In this document: positions 1 to 9,210 of the stretch, one piece after another | How the letters are laid out: the number at the start of each line of letters is the position of its first letter | Position numbering within the stretch: position 1 is the first letter of the stretch | From: Lachnospiraceae bacterium MD329 | GTDB taxonomy: Bacteria > Bacillota > Clostridia > UBA1381 | NCBI GenBank assembly: GCA_010206265.1 | Contig: VIQV01000008.1 | Coordinates: 34,964 to 98,963, forward strand | Length of the DNA: 64,000 nt | Direction of reading: 5' to 3' | The notes under the pieces: generated by a model | Database searches by the model: none | What the model was told of the DNA's origin: nothing | The model's input: the letters and a program-made list of their open reading frames with translations, nothing else | Made by a program: the position numbers and the translations under genes

Positions 1-16
1 GAAAGGAAGATGTAAA

Positions 17-1036
17 ATGAAAAATCTAAAAAAAGTATTGGTAATGGGAATTGCGGCGGCGTTATGCGTTGGTTCGCTTGCAGGCTGCGGAAACAAAATA
101 GGCGGTAATGACGGACCTACCGACATTGAAGTAGGCGATACATACAAAATAGGCGTATTGCAGTATGCCGACCACCCGTCGCTTGACAATTGTCGCGAAG
201 GCTTTAAACAGGGACTTGACGCGGAAGGTATTAAATATGAACTTACAGCACAGTCGGCAAAGGCTGACGACGCTACCAATACACAGATTGCACAGCAGTT
301 CGTGTCACAGGGCGTTGACCTCATATGCGGTATCGCAACACCGTCGGCGCAGGCTTGCTACAATGCGGCTTACGAAGCAAAAATACCTGTAATTTTCAAT
401 GCGGTTTCAGACCCTGTTGCCGCAAAGCTTGCTAAAAGCGAAACCGAGGCAATGGATGGTATTACAGGTATAAGCGACAAACTTCCCGTTGAGGCACAGT
501 TAAAGCTGATACGTGAAATGCTGCCTGACGCAAAGAAAATCGGTATACTTTATACAACAAGCGAGGCTAACTCAGTTTCAACAATTGCAGACTACAAATC
601 AAAAGCAGATGAATACGGCTTTGAAATAGTTGACAAGGGCATTACAAACGCTGCTGAAATTCCGCAGGCTGTCGATTTACTGTTAAATGAGGTTGACTGT
701 ATTTCAAATATGACAGACAACACTGTAGTTGACAACCTGCCAATACTTCTTGAAAAAGCTGCTGCGAAGAACATTCCCGTATTCGGCAGTGAAGAAGAGC
801 AGGTAGGCAACGGCTGTATAGCCTCAGCAGGTATAGACTACATTGAGCTTGGCAAAAAAGCAGGGGTTATGGCGGCAAGAGCGCTGAAAGGCGAAGCTGT
901 TGAAACAATGCCTTATGAAACAATGACAGAAAGCAAAATTACAATAAACACAGACACATCAGTAAAAATCGGAGTTGAGATTCCTCAGTCAATAACCGAA
1001 AGAGCAGAGGTTAAAAATACTCCGTCGGAGGCATAA
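17..1036 (+). CDS. ABC transporter substrate-binding lipoprotein (TrpX/COG2984 type)
   Basis: Extracytoplasmic solute-binding protein of an importer related to streptococcal TrpXYZ (COG2984/4120/1101). The N-terminus is a lipoprotein signal: basic start, hydrophobic stretch, lipobox LAGC with Cys24. The mature part is a two-lobe type I periplasmic-binding fold; typical family stretches are GIATPSAQACYNAA and VFNAVSDPVAAKLA. Its length, 339 aa, is normal. The ATG follows a GGAAG ribosome site only 16 bases from the window edge, so the promoter and any leader (T-box or riboswitch) lie outside. The permease ATG follows its stop codon directly, so the three genes form one operon. Family members import aromatic amino acids or related small molecules; the ligand cannot be read from the sequence. 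Confidence 0.88.
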   Translation: MKNLKKVLVMGIAAALCVGSLAGCGNKIGGNDGPTDIEVGDTYKIGVLQYADHPSLDNCREGFKQGLDAEGIKYELTAQSAKADDATNTQIAQQFVSQGVDLICGIATPSAQACYNAAYEAKIPVIFNAVSDPVAAKLAKSETEAMDGITGISDKLPVEAQLKLIREMLPDAKKIGILYTTSEANSVSTIADYKSKADEYGFEIVDKGITNAAEIPQAVDLLLNEVDCISNMTDNTVVDNLPILLEKAAAKNIPVFGSEEEQVGNGCIASAGIDYIELGKKAGVMAARALKGEAVETMPYETMTESKITINTDTSVKIGVEIPQSITERAEVKNTPSEA

Positions 1037-1933
1037 ATGGAAGGACTAATAATCGGCATACTGGAACAGGGACTTATCTACGGAATAATGGCAATGGGCG
1101 TATACATAACCTACACCATTCTTGACTTTCCCGATTTGTCTGTTGACGGCACTTTTCCGCTCGGTATCGCGGTATGCTTTGTAATGATAAACAACGGACT
1201 TAATCCGTGGCTTGCGCTTATAGCCGCATTTATCGCAGGAAGTATAGCAGGAATGTTTACAGGTATATTCAATGTAAAACTGAAAATACGCAATCTGCTT
1301 TGCGGTATACTGACAATGACGGCTCTCTATTCGGTGAACTACGGCATTGTCGGTAAGGCATCAGACTTTTTAAGTATGGATTCCGTAACAATATTTTCAC
1401 AGACCTCGTTCCTGTTTGGAAACGGTCATATGGCAATGTATTCAAAGCTTGCTGTGATACTGGTTATAGCGCTTATTGCAAAACTGGCGCTTGACTGGTA
1501 TATGCGTACCAAGTCGGGATTTCTTTTAAGAAGCGTCGGAGATAACGAGGGACTTGTCATAACTCTTGCCAAAAATCCCGGCACTGTTAAAATTATCGGT
1601 CTTGCAATTGCAAACGGTCTTGTTTCCCTTGCGGGCGCGGTTTACTGCCAGTACGGCAGAGCGTTTAACGTTGGTTCGGGTACAGGCACAGTAGTTATGG
1701 GACTTGCGGCAGTTATTATCGGCGGTACCGTATTTAAAAAGATTAAATTTCTCAGGGTTACAACAGGTGTACTGCTTGGTATGATTGTTTATAAGGCGTG
1801 TATTTCAATTGCGCTTGCGCTTGGACTGCCGTCACAGAATACTAACCTGATGATAACCGTTCTGTTTATACTTACGCTTATGTTAAATGAATTTGTACTT
1901 GAAAAGAAGGTCGGGGTGAATAAGAATGCTTGA
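1037..1933 (+). CDS. ABC transporter permease (TrpY/COG4120 type)
   Basis: Integral membrane permease of the same importer. The 298-aa protein is hydrophobic throughout, with about eight predicted membrane segments and the family stretch ILDFPDLSVDGTFPLG near residues 30-45. It is of the branched-chain-amino-acid-permease-like type. Its ATG follows the lipoprotein stop codon without any gap, and its end overlaps the ATPase gene by 8 bp, so expression is translationally coupled. The role (substrate passage) is inferred from family and gene order; substrate unknown, with aromatic amino acids possible by analogy to TrpXYZ. Confidence 0.88.
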   Translation: MEGLIIGILEQGLIYGIMAMGVYITYTILDFPDLSVDGTFPLGIAVCFVMINNGLNPWLALIAAFIAGSIAGMFTGIFNVKLKIRNLLCGILTMTALYSVNYGIVGKASDFLSMDSVTIFSQTSFLFGNGHMAMYSKLAVILVIALIAKLALDWYMRTKSGFLLRSVGDNEGLVITLAKNPGTVKIIGLAIANGLVSLAGAVYCQYGRAFNVGSGTGTVVMGLAAVIIGGTVFKKIKFLRVTTGVLLGMIVYKACISIALALGLPSQNTNLMITVLFILTLMLNEFVLEKKVGVNKNA

Positions 1934-2699
1934 ACTTTCAAACATATATAAGACCTTTAATAAAGGTACAATTGATGAAAAAGTGTTGTTTTCGGATTTC
2001 AGTCTGACGATTGAAAACGGCGAGTTTGTCGGCGTTATCGGTTCAAACGGTTCAGGTAAAACAACAATGCTCAACATCATTTCGGGAGATATGCCGATTG
2101 ACGGAGGCAATGTAACGCTTGACGGCACACCGCTTAACGGTATGAAAAACTTTAAACGCGCAAGAAAAATAGGACGCGTTTTTCAGAATCCGTCAATGGG
2201 TACCTGTCCGTCAATGACTATATGGGAAAATATGTCGATTGCCGACAATAAAGGAAAAATCTACGGTCTGTCTTTCGGTCTTAATAAACGCCGCAGAGAT
2301 TTTTACTGTTCACAGCTCGAACTGCTCGGAATGGGTCTGGAAAACAGGCTTTCAACACAGGCAGGCTCGCTTTCAGGCGGACAGCGGCAGGCGCTTGCGC
2401 TTATAATGGCGACAATGATACGTCCTGACCTGCTCTTGCTTGACGAGCACACAGCAGCGCTTGACCCAAAATCGTCCGATACTGTAATGACACTTACTGA
2501 AAAAATTGTAAGAGAAAAGAAGATTACAACGCTTATGGTAACTCATAATCTGCGTTATGCCGTTGAATATGGTTCGCGCGCAATTATGATGCACGACGGC
2601 AATGTGATTATGGACGTTAAGGGAGAAGAAAAAAAGAATAAATCAATAAATGATTATCTGAAAGTATTTAATGAAATCAGCATTGAATGCGGTAATTAA
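1926..2699 (+). CDS. ABC transporter ATP-binding protein (TrpZ/COG1101 type)
   Basis: Cytoplasmic ATPase that powers the importer. Walker A GSNGSGKTT lies at residues 39-47, the signature LSGGQRQ at 148-154, and Walker B LLLLDE at 168-173. The residue after Walker B Glu is His (DEHTAAL), as is usual in this COG1101 group. Length 257 aa. It overlaps the permease gene by 8 bp and is the last gene of the operon; a strong hairpin terminator follows 6 bp after the stop. Confidence 0.9.
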   Translation: MLELSNIYKTFNKGTIDEKVLFSDFSLTIENGEFVGVIGSNGSGKTTMLNIISGDMPIDGGNVTLDGTPLNGMKNFKRARKIGRVFQNPSMGTCPSMTIWENMSIADNKGKIYGLSFGLNKRRRDFYCSQLELLGMGLENRLSTQAGSLSGGQRQALALIMATMIRPDLLLLDEHTAALDPKSSDTVMTLTEKIVREKKITTLMVTHNLRYAVEYGSRAIMMHDGNVIMDVKGEEKKNKSINDYLKVFNEISIECGN

Positions 2700-2705
2700 A
2701 ACAAT

Positions 2706-2739
2706 AAAATACGCCTTCCAAACAGGAGGCGTATTTTTT
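2706..2739. terminator. Bidirectional intrinsic terminator
   Basis: An 11-bp perfect stem (2706-2716 with 2727-2737) around a 10-nt loop, with A-rich and T-rich sides. It lies between the end of the ABC operon (+) and the end of citrate synthase (-) and can serve both. Confidence 0.85.
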
Positions 2740-2742
2740 ATT

Positions 2743-4125
2743 TTATTCGCGTTCCAAAAGCGGCACATATTCCTTATGCTCCGCAACCGTTTTATATGAC
2801 GGACGTATAATCTTACCCGGATTTACAAGTTCTTCAATCCTATGCGCCGACCAGCCTGCAATACGTGCCACAGCAAACATAGGCGTATATAATTCCATCG
2901 GTAAATCAAGCATACTGTACACAAAGCCCGAATAGAAATCCACATTTGCACTTACGCCCTTATACATCTTGCGTTCACTCGCAATCACCTGCGGCGCAAG
3001 ACGTTCAACGCGTGAATACAGGTCAAATTCATCTTCCCTGCCCTTTTCCTTTGACAGATTTTCCACAAAGGATTTAAATACATTCGCGCGAGGGTCGGAA
3101 AGTGAATAAACCGCGTGACCCATACCGTAAATAAGACCTGCTTTATCAAATGCTTTTTTATTAAGTAAATCTGATAAATACTGCTCTATTTCCTTATCGT
3201 CATTCCAATTTTTGACGTTCTTTTTCATATCGTCAAACATCTGAGTAACTTTTATATTGGCGCCGCCGTGTTTCGGTCCTTTTAAAGCACCAAGTGACGC
3301 AGCAACCGTTGAATATGTATCTGTTCCCGTTGAAGTTACAACGTGAGTTGTAAAAGTAGAGTTATTACCGCCGCCGTGTTCTGCGTGCAGTACAAGAGCC
3401 ATATCAAGAATTTTCGCTTCCAGCTCGCTGTAATTGCTGTCGCGCCTTAGCATATGCAATATATTTTCAGCGGTTGAAAGCTCTGCCTTGGGAGCGTGCA
3501 CAACAAAGCTGTCGTTTTCGTAATAATAACGGAACGCCTGATAGCCGTACACAGCCAGCAGCGGAAACTGAGCAATAAGCTGAAGACACTGCCTTAACAC
3601 GTTGGGCAGCGAAACATCATCTGCCTTATCGTCGTATGCGTACATAGTCAGAACACTTCTTGAAAGCGCATTCATCATATCCTTACTCGGCGCCTGCATT
3701 ATTATATCCCGCACAAACGACGGCGGAATGGTTCTAAGCGCCGCAAGCGTACTTTGAAATATGTTAAGCTGTTTCTGATTCGGCAGTTCGCCGAACATTA
3801 AAAGGTATGTTACCTCTTCAAAGCCGAAACGTTTATCCCTGTTAAAACCGTCTATAAGGTCTTCGACATTGTAGCCGTGATAATACAGTTTGCCGTGACA
3901 CGGCTTTGAAGAACCGTCAGGAAGTGTGTCATAGGCGTGAATTTCGCCTATCTCGGTAAGTCCAGCGAGCACACCTTTACCGTTTATATCCCTCAGCCCC
4001 CTTTTCACATCATATTTAGTGTATAAATCAGGATTAATTGTTTTGTTTCGTTTACAAATTTCCAGCATATTCATCATTTCATCGGTAACTTCTACCGGTA
4101 TGATTTTATCCTTATTTTTTAACAT
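2743..4125 (-). CDS. gltA: Citrate synthase
   Basis: Condenses oxaloacetate and acetyl-CoA to citrate, in a fermenting clostridium mostly to supply 2-oxoglutarate for glutamate. The conserved catalytic blocks are present: His250 in AEHGGGNNS, His286 in KGPKHGGAN, and His337/Asp344 in GMGHAVYSLSDPRA (numbered from the start chosen here). The reading frame is open 13 codons further upstream, but AAAGGAG sits 6 nt before the codon at 4125, so that ATG is taken as the start (460 aa, usual for clostridial enzymes, with the common N-terminal extension). It has its own promoter and terminator and is monocistronic. Confidence 0.93.
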   Translation of the reverse strand: MLKNKDKIIPVEVTDEMMNMLEICKRNKTINPDLYTKYDVKRGLRDINGKGVLAGLTEIGEIHAYDTLPDGSSKPCHGKLYYHGYNVEDLIDGFNRDKRFGFEEVTYLLMFGELPNQKQLNIFQSTLAALRTIPPSFVRDIIMQAPSKDMMNALSRSVLTMYAYDDKADDVSLPNVLRQCLQLIAQFPLLAVYGYQAFRYYYENDSFVVHAPKAELSTAENILHMLRRDSNYSELEAKILDMALVLHAEHGGGNNSTFTTHVVTSTGTDTYSTVAASLGALKGPKHGGANIKVTQMFDDMKKNVKNWNDDKEIEQYLSDLLNKKAFDKAGLIYGMGHAVYSLSDPRANVFKSFVENLSKEKGREDEFDLYSRVERLAPQVIASERKMYKGVSANVDFYSGFVYSMLDLPMELYTPMFAVARIAGWSAHRIEELVNPGKIIRPSYKTVAEHKEYVPLLERE

Positions 4126-4204
4126 CGCCTGCTCCTTTCTGACGTAATTGCCCGTAAAATACAAATATATAATTTTTTGTAGTCCGATATTACTATTTTA
4201 ATAC

Positions 4205-4233
4205 ATTGTATCAAATTTTTCTTGAAAATACAA
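4205..4233 (-). promoter_or_regulatory. Putative sigma-A promoter of citrate synthase
   Basis: On the minus strand TTGTAT (4228-4233), a 17-nt spacer and TACAAT (4205-4210) lie about 80 nt upstream of the start codon. Confidence 0.5.
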
Positions 4234-4252
4234 TTAAAATTATGTAAACTTA

Positions 4253-4281
4253 TTGTGAACTATTATATTTTGTGGTATAAT
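4253..4281 (+). promoter_or_regulatory. Putative sigma-A promoter of the DJ-1/MTHFS/TatD/RNase H operon
   Basis: TTGTGA (4253-4258), 17-nt spacer, perfect TATAAT (4276-4281), 32 nt before the ATG of the first gene. It is divergent from the citrate synthase promoter. Confidence 0.65.
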
Positions 4282-4313
4282 ATACGCATATTTCACGGAA
4301 AGGATAGATTATT

Positions 4314-4847
4314 ATGGTATATGTACTGCTTGCGGACGGCTTTGAAGAAGTCGAGGCAATAGAACCGATAGATATTTTAACTCGCGGAGGCGTTGAGGTT
4401 ACGACTGTCGGAGTAACAGGTAAGGTTGTAACCGGCGCGCACGGCATACCCGTAACTGCGGATATAGAAATAAACGAGGTAACTCCCGATGATATGGAGC
4501 TTTTAATGCTTCCGGGCGGTGCAGGACACGAACTGCTGGACGCGTCAAACGAGGTACACGGGCTTATTAATTACGCCGTATCAAACGGTCTGTATATATC
4601 AGCAATATGCGCCGCACCGTCAATCCTCGGTAAAAAACAATTACTTGACGGTAAAAAAGCCACCTGTTTCCCCGGTTATGAAAAATACCTCTACGGAGCA
4701 GATGTTACAGCCGAAAAAGCTGTTGTTGACGGAAAAATTATTACAGGCAAGGGCGCAGGCGCAGCGGCAGAGTTCGGATTTACTATGCTTAAAATCCTAA
4801 AGGACGCTGAAACCGCAAACCGCATAAAGGAGATAATGCAGTATTGA
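4314..4847 (+). CDS. DJ-1/PfpI (ThiJ) family protein
   Basis: 177-aa single-domain protein of the DJ-1 superfamily, whose members act as glyoxalase III/deglycase-like or stress proteins. The nucleophile elbow SAICAAPSIL places the reactive Cys at 99, and the partner acidic residue is Glu15 in EEVEAIEP. The LLMLPGGAG block is typical. Clostridial relatives are often annotated as thiamine-related 4-methyl-5-hydroxyethylthiazole-phosphate proteins, a name without biochemical backing here. First gene of a four-gene operon; its TGA overlaps the next start. Confidence 0.85.
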   Translation: MVYVLLADGFEEVEAIEPIDILTRGGVEVTTVGVTGKVVTGAHGIPVTADIEINEVTPDDMELLMLPGGAGHELLDASNEVHGLINYAVSNGLYISAICAAPSILGKKQLLDGKKATCFPGYEKYLYGADVTAEKAVVDGKIITGKGAGAAAEFGFTMLKILKDAETANRIKEIMQY

Positions 4848-5416
4848 CAAAGGACGAATTACGAACGAATATACGAGCCCAAAGACGCGCTCTTAACACA
4901 AATGATATATATAATTTAAGCACACAGATACACAAATATCTTTTTTCGCTTGAATGTATCAAAACGGCAAAAACGGTATGCACGTTTCTTTCAGCGTTTA
5001 AAGAACCCGATACTTTTGAAATTGTAAAACGTCTTTCGGCTGAAAAAAAACGTATCGCCGTACCTGTAACAGACATTGAAAATACCGTTCTGTCGCTGTC
5101 TTACATCAGCGGTACGAACAGTTTGATTAAAGGCGCGTACGGAATATATGAGCCGTCTGAAATCCGCCCTGTCAGCATAAGCCATATTGACGCGCTTATA
5201 ATACCGGGACTTGCTTTTGACCGTCAGGGAAACAGAATGGGATTCGGCAAAGGATACTACGACAGATTATTAAATGATTGTACTTGTCCGAAAATCGGTC
5301 TTTGTTATGATTTTCAGTTGTTTGACGAAATCCCGACAGAGCCGCACGACATACAAATGAATTTTATTATTACGGAAAAAGAAATTATAACGGTAGGTGA
5401 AAAATATGCTGTTTGA
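4844..5416 (+). CDS. 5-formyltetrahydrofolate cyclo-ligase
   Basis: Converts 5-formyl-THF to 5,10-methenyl-THF with ATP, rescuing stored folate for one-carbon metabolism. The family signature is clear: GLAFDRQGNRMGFGKGYYDR, with the Gly/Lys-rich nucleotide and folate binding loop. Length 190 aa is standard. The start is TTG at 4844, overlapping the TGA of the DJ-1 gene by 3 bases, with AAAGGAGA about 10 nt upstream. YgfA/MTHFS family; cytoplasmic. Confidence 0.92.
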   Translation: MTKDELRTNIRAQRRALNTNDIYNLSTQIHKYLFSLECIKTAKTVCTFLSAFKEPDTFEIVKRLSAEKKRIAVPVTDIENTVLSLSYISGTNSLIKGAYGIYEPSEIRPVSISHIDALIIPGLAFDRQGNRMGFGKGYYDRLLNDCTCPKIGLCYDFQLFDEIPTEPHDIQMNFIITEKEIITVGEKYAV

Positions 5417-6176
5417 CTCACACGCACATTATAATGATGAAAGATTTAACAACGACAGAGATGAAATTTTATCCTCAATGTCCGAAAACAACGTAGGGCT
5501 TATATTAAACTCCTGTTCATCGCTCGACGAAATTGATGATATTTTTGCAATTTGCAAAAAGTATCCGTTTGTATATGCGTCAGTCGGAATACACCCTCAC
5601 GAGGCGGAAAACGTGACTGAAAAGGATATGGATAGTCTTATTGAATATTCAAAACAGCCGTTTGTCAAGGCAATCGGTGAAATAGGTTTAGATTATTATT
5701 ATGACTTCTCACCGCGTGAAACACAGCAGAAATGGTTTGCACGTCAAGTAGATATTGCACGTGAATTAAATATGCCGGTTGTTATACACGACCGCGACGC
5801 GCATAAGGATACAATGGATATTTTGCGTACACATAACATAAAAGAAATCGGAGGTGTATTCCACTGTTATGCAGGCAGTGTTGAAATGGCGCGTGAAATT
5901 CTTGACTGGGGAATGTATATCGCATTTGGCGGCACACTTACTTTTAAAAAGTCGGTACGTCCTGTCGAGGTTGCAAAATATGTTCCGCTTGACAGAATTG
6001 TAATTGAAACCGATTCACCGTATCTTACACCCGAACCAAACCGAGGCAAGCGCAACAGCTCACTTTATATACACTACGTTGCCGAAAAGCTTGCGGAAAT
6101 AAAGGGACTGTCCGTGGACGAAATTGAACAGGCAACATTTGAAAATGCAAAAAAATGCTTTAATATAGGAGATTAA
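5406..6176 (+). CDS. TatD family metal-dependent hydrolase (DNase)
   Basis: TIM-barrel metal-dependent nuclease of the TatD family (3'-5' DNA/RNA exonuclease in studied members). Metal ligands are visible: H6 and H8 in DSHAH, Glu in IGEIGLDYY, His in VIHDRDAHKD, His in GVFHCYAGS, and Asp in IETDSPYL. A GTG at 5397 is in frame, but AGGTG lies at the right distance before the ATG at 5406 and family members begin MLFDSHAH, so 5406 is chosen. It overlaps the cyclo-ligase gene by 11 bp. The length, 256 aa, is typical. Confidence 0.92.
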   Translation: MLFDSHAHYNDERFNNDRDEILSSMSENNVGLILNSCSSLDEIDDIFAICKKYPFVYASVGIHPHEAENVTEKDMDSLIEYSKQPFVKAIGEIGLDYYYDFSPRETQQKWFARQVDIARELNMPVVIHDRDAHKDTMDILRTHNIKEIGGVFHCYAGSVEMAREILDWGMYIAFGGTLTFKKSVRPVEVAKYVPLDRIVIETDSPYLTPEPNRGKRNSSLYIHYVAEKLAEIKGLSVDEIEQATFENAKKCFNIGD

Positions 6177-6177
6177 T

Positions 6178-6783
6178 ATGGCTAAATTTTATGCCGTAAA
6201 AAACGGATATCATATAGGTATTTTTAATACTTGGGAAGAGTGTCAGAAGGAAGTCATCGGTTACAGCGGCGCGGAGTTTAAAAGCTTTTCATCACGCCGT
6301 GACGCGGAGGAATATCTCGGCATAAATCATCAGATAAGCCTTTTTGACAACGCTGTGTCTGATAATACAGCAGCAGTGGCGTATGTTGACGGCAGCTATA
6401 ATATTTCCACACAAAAATTCGGCTGCGGTGTTGTAATTTTCCATCAAGGAGAAGAACACCGTTTCAGCGAATGTTTTGACGACCCCGAAATGGCGCAGAT
6501 GCGTAATGTTGCAGGTGAAATCGAAGGCGCAAAAAAAGCAATGCAGTGGTGTTTGCAAAACAATATTGCAGAGCTTGATATTTATTATGACTATGAGGGT
6601 GTAGAAAAATGGTGTACCGGAGCGTGGAAAGCAAATAAAGAAGGTACAATTGCATACAAGCAATTCTATGATGAAATAAGCCGTAATTTACGCGTTTCCT
6701 TTAATAAAGTACGGGGTCATAGCGGCGACAGGTTTAATGATTTAGCTGATACTCTCGCAAAACAAGCCGTTGGAATAGAATAA
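6178..6783 (+). CDS. RNase HI with N-terminal viroplasmin domain
   Basis: Degrades the RNA strand of RNA:DNA hybrids. Residues 1-50 (FYAVKNGYHIGIFNTWEEC) are the viroplasmin/caulimovirus hybrid-binding domain found at the start of eukaryotic-type RNase H1. The C-terminal part is the nuclease: Asp in AYVDGSY, Glu in GEIEGAKKA, Asp in IYYDYEGV, and the RGHSGDRFNDLAD block carrying the catalytic His and last Asp. Length 201 aa. It starts one base after the tatD stop; last gene of the operon. Confidence 0.9.
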   Translation: MAKFYAVKNGYHIGIFNTWEECQKEVIGYSGAEFKSFSSRRDAEEYLGINHQISLFDNAVSDNTAAVAYVDGSYNISTQKFGCGVVIFHQGEEHRFSECFDDPEMAQMRNVAGEIEGAKKAMQWCLQNNIAELDIYYDYEGVEKWCTGAWKANKEGTIAYKQFYDEISRNLRVSFNKVRGHSGDRFNDLADTLAKQAVGIE

Positions 6784-6785
6784 CG

Positions 6786-6822
6786 AAACAGCAAAAAAAA
6801 GTATTGACTTTTTTTGCTGTTT
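6786..6822 (+). terminator. A/T hairpin at operon end overlapping tRNA promoter
   Basis: A 14-bp perfect stem (6786-6799 with 6809-6822) around a 9-nt loop. Its right arm is T-rich, so it may end the operon, and its loop contains the first four bases of the tRNA-Trp -35 hexamer. Confidence 0.5.
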
Positions 6823-6832
6823 GTAGTAAAAT
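6804..6832 (+). promoter_or_regulatory. Promoter of tRNA-Trp
   Basis: TTGACT (6804-6809), 17-nt spacer, TAAAAT (6827-6832), 17 nt upstream of the mature tRNA 5' end. The -35 box and spacer lie inside the operon-end hairpin. Confidence 0.75.
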
Positions 6833-6849
6833 AATAGGGTAGTTGTTAT

Positions 6850-6925
6850 AGGGGTATAGCTCAGTTGGTAGAGCAGTGGTCTCCAAAACCACGTGCCGAG
6901 GGTTCAAGTCCTTCTGCCCCTGCCA
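6850..6925 (+). tRNA. tRNA-Trp (anticodon CCA)
   Basis: 76-nt cloverleaf: 7-bp acceptor stem (6850-6856 with 6916-6922 region), D-arm, anticodon loop CTCCAAA giving CCA, TTCAAGT T-loop, and a genomically encoded 3' CCA. It has its own promoter and terminator. Confidence 0.96.
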
Positions 6926-6927
6926 AG

Positions 6928-6956
6928 ACGGAACGGCAAAGCCTGTTCCGTTTTTT
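6928..6956 (+). terminator. Terminator of tRNA-Trp
   Basis: 7-bp stem ACGGAAC/GTTCCGT with an inner GGC/GCC stem, followed by a T-run; begins two bases after the tRNA. Confidence 0.85.
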
Positions 6957-6969
6957 GTATATTAGACAC

Positions 6970-6999
6970 AAAAAAGACATCTCAATGAGATGTCTTTTC
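6970..6999 (-). terminator. Terminator of secG
   Basis: Stem AAAGACATCTC with its complement around a short loop, followed on the minus strand by a run of T. It lies just past the secG stop codon. Confidence 0.8.
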
Positions 7000-7008
7000 A
7001 ATTTCTTA

Positions 7009-7245
7009 TTAAAGAATTACAAGCACCATTGTTGTTATAAGGAAAAGGATAGCTACAGTAGTAGTCAGCTTAGTAAACATAGCCTCCTTTGTAGTTCCGC
7101 CGTTTTTCTTAAAGAACGAATCTCCCATATCTGATGATGCGCCCTGAATACCTCTCATACCCGGATCTTTACCCTCCTGAGCCATAACTACAAGTATAAG
7201 TATAAGCGCAACAATTAAGTGCAATATTACAAATAGCGTCTGCAT
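7009..7245 (-). CDS. secG: Preprotein translocase subunit SecG
   Basis: Small inner-membrane subunit of the SecYEG channel. 78 aa with two membrane helices (about residues 3-22 and 52-75) and the polar loop QEGKDPGMRGIQGASSDMG typical of Gram-positive SecG. A strong GGAGG site precedes the ATG. It has its own promoter and terminator, so it is a single-gene unit downstream of mnmG. Confidence 0.93.
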   Translation of the reverse strand: MQTLFVILHLIVALILILVVMAQEGKDPGMRGIQGASSDMGDSFFKKNGGTTKEAMFTKLTTTVAILFLITTMVLVIL

Positions 7246-7285
7246 AAATTAACCTCCTTCACTGTTTAATGTTAGTCCAAAGAAT

Positions 7286-7313
7286 ATTATACCATAGATT
7301 TTAAATATTACAA
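7286..7313 (-). promoter_or_regulatory. Promoter of secG
   Basis: Minus strand TTGTAA (7308-7313), 16-nt spacer, TATAAT (7286-7291), about 40 nt upstream of the ATG. Confidence 0.65.
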
Positions 7314-7347
7314 GAGTTTTCTTGAAAAAAGTTTATTTTTTGTCATA

Positions 7348-9210
7348 TCACTTACTCTGACTTTCCAGCCATACTACCAATACAGACACATCCGCAGGCG
7401 AAACACCTGAAATACGCGACGCTTGTCCAAGTGATTTCGGCTGTATTTTATTCAGCTTTTGCCGCGCCTCCAGCCTCAGACCGTGAATATCGGAATAATC
7501 CTGATTTTCAGGCAGCAGCCGAGCCTCCATCTTTTTAAATTTTTCCGCCTCGGCAATCTGACGTTTTATATATCCGTCATATTTCAGTTTAATTTCTACA
7601 TGTTCCGTTACCGCGTCAGGCAATTGCGGTCTGTTCGGGTCTGCGTCGGCAAGCTTTTCATAATCAAGCTCAGGACGTTTTAACATATCGCTTAAAAATA
7701 TACCTGTCTTAACAGGTGTAGAATTATATTTTTCTAAAATCGGATTGGCTGTCTTAGGTGGAACTACGACGCTTGTTACACGCTGTATTTCCTGCTCTAT
7801 CATATCCTGTTTTTTCAAAAAGTTTTTATAACGTTCTTCACTGATAAGTCCCACTCTGTAACCAAACGGTGTAAGACGTTCGTCTGCATTATCCTGTCTT
7901 AAAAGAAGCCTGTATTCTGAACGTGAAGTCATCATTCTGTACGGCTCATTTGTACCCTTTGTAATCAAGTCGTCAATAAGAGTTCCTATATATCCGTCCG
8001 AACGTTTTAATATAAGAGGTTCCTCGCCTTTTAACTTTAACGCGGCGTTAATTCCTGCTACAAGTCCCTGCGCTGCCGCCTCCTCATAGCCTGATGTACC
8101 ATTAAACTGTCCCGCGCCGTACAAACCCTTTAATGACTTAAATTCCAAAGTGGCATCGAGCTGAGTAGGGTCACAGCAGTCATACTCTATAGCATATGCA
8201 CTTCTCATTATCTCCGCATTTTCAAGCCCTTCCACACTTCTGTACATTGCAAGCTGAACGTCCTCAGGCAGGCTTGTGGAAAATCCCTGCGCGTACATTT
8301 CCTTTGTATCAAGTCCCATAGGCTCCATAAAAAGCTGATGACGTTCCTTGTTCGCAAAACGTACCACCTTATCCTCAATTGACGGACAGTAACGCGGACC
8401 AACACCCTCTACCAAACCGCTGTACATTGCAGAACGGTGCAGGTTTTCGTGAATAATCTGATGTGTTTTTTCGTTTGTATAGACAAGATAGCAGGATACC
8501 AGATTCTCCCCTGTTGCCTCAGTTTCAAACGAAAACGGCACTATTTTTTCATCGCCTTTTTCAATCTCCATCTTTCTGTAATCAAGAGAATCTGCGTGTA
8601 TACGCGCTGGCGTACCTGTTTTAAAACGCTTTAACTCAATTCCCAGACGTTTCAGATTTTCTGACAGTTCATTTGCAGGAAACATACCGTCGGGACCGCT
8701 CTCGCGCGAATAATCGCCTATTAGAATCTTACCGCGAAGATATGTACCGCTTGCGCAAATAACGGCTTTTGCGCCGTACTCCGCGCCCGTATGCGTTACC
8801 ACACCCGAAACACCGTTTTCATCAGTTAAAATATCAACTATTTCCGCCTGCTTTACATACAGATTAGACTGATATTCAAGACGTTTTTTCATTTCAGCGT
8901 GATATTTTTTTCTGTCCATCTGGGCGCGTAGAGAATGTACTGCCGGACCTTTACCGCGGTTAAGCATTTTCGACTGTATAAACGCCGCGTCTGCCGCCTT
9001 GCCCATTTCACCGCCGAGCGCGTCAACCTCACGTACAAGATGTCCTTTTGCCGTACCGCCGATACTCGGATTACACGGCAAATTACCTATCGCGTCAAGA
9101 CTTATCGAAAACATTACCGTTTTCATACCAAGCCTTGCCGCCGCCAGAGCCGCCTCACAACCTGCGTGTCCTCCGCCTATTACAGCAATATCATATTCGC
9201 CCAAGCGCAT
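7348..9210 (-). CDS. mnmG: tRNA uridine-5-carboxymethylaminomethyl(34) synthesis enzyme MnmG
   Basis: FAD- and folate-dependent partner of MnmE that modifies the wobble uridine of several tRNAs. The N-terminal dinucleotide fold is clear ([19 protein letters not shown], residues 10-28). Also present are [21 protein letters not shown] and the C-terminal tRNA-binding domain ending [13 protein letters not shown]. Full length, 620 aa. The ATG overlaps the TAA of the upstream membrane-protein gene by one base (TAATG), which suggests translational coupling. No mnmE is visible in the window. Confidence 0.96.
   Translation of the reverse strand: MRLGEYDIAVIGGGHAGCEAALAAARLGMKTVMFSISLDAIGNLPCNPSIGGTAKGHLVREVDALGGEMGKAADAAFIQSKMLNRGKGPAVHSLRAQMDRKKYHAEMKKRLEYQSNLYVKQAEIVDILTDENGVSGVVTHTGAEYGAKAVICASGTYLRGKILIGDYSRESGPDGMFPANELSENLKRLGIELKRFKTGTPARIHADSLDYRKMEIEKGDEKIVPFSFETEATGENLVSCYLVYTNEKTHQIIHENLHRSAMYSGLVEGVGPRYCPSIEDKVVRFANKERHQLFMEPMGLDTKEMYAQGFSTSLPEDVQLAMYRSVEGLENAEIMRSAYAIEYDCCDPTQLDATLEFKSLKGLYGAGQFNGTSGYEEAAAQGLVAGINAALKLKGEEPLILKRSDGYIGTLIDDLITKGTNEPYRMMTSRSEYRLLLRQDNADERLTPFGYRVGLISEERYKNFLKKQDMIEQEIQRVTSVVVPPKTANPILEKYNSTPVKTGIFLSDMLKRPELDYEKLADADPNRPQLPDAVTEHVEIKLKYDGYIKRQIAEAEKFKKMEARLLPENQDYSDIHGLRLEARQKLNKIQPKSLGQASRISGVSPADVSVLVVWLESQSK

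Noticed and set aside
6865..7134. 89-codon frame across tRNA-Trp
   Set aside because: It is formed by the tRNA, its terminator and the antisense of secG; no coding support.
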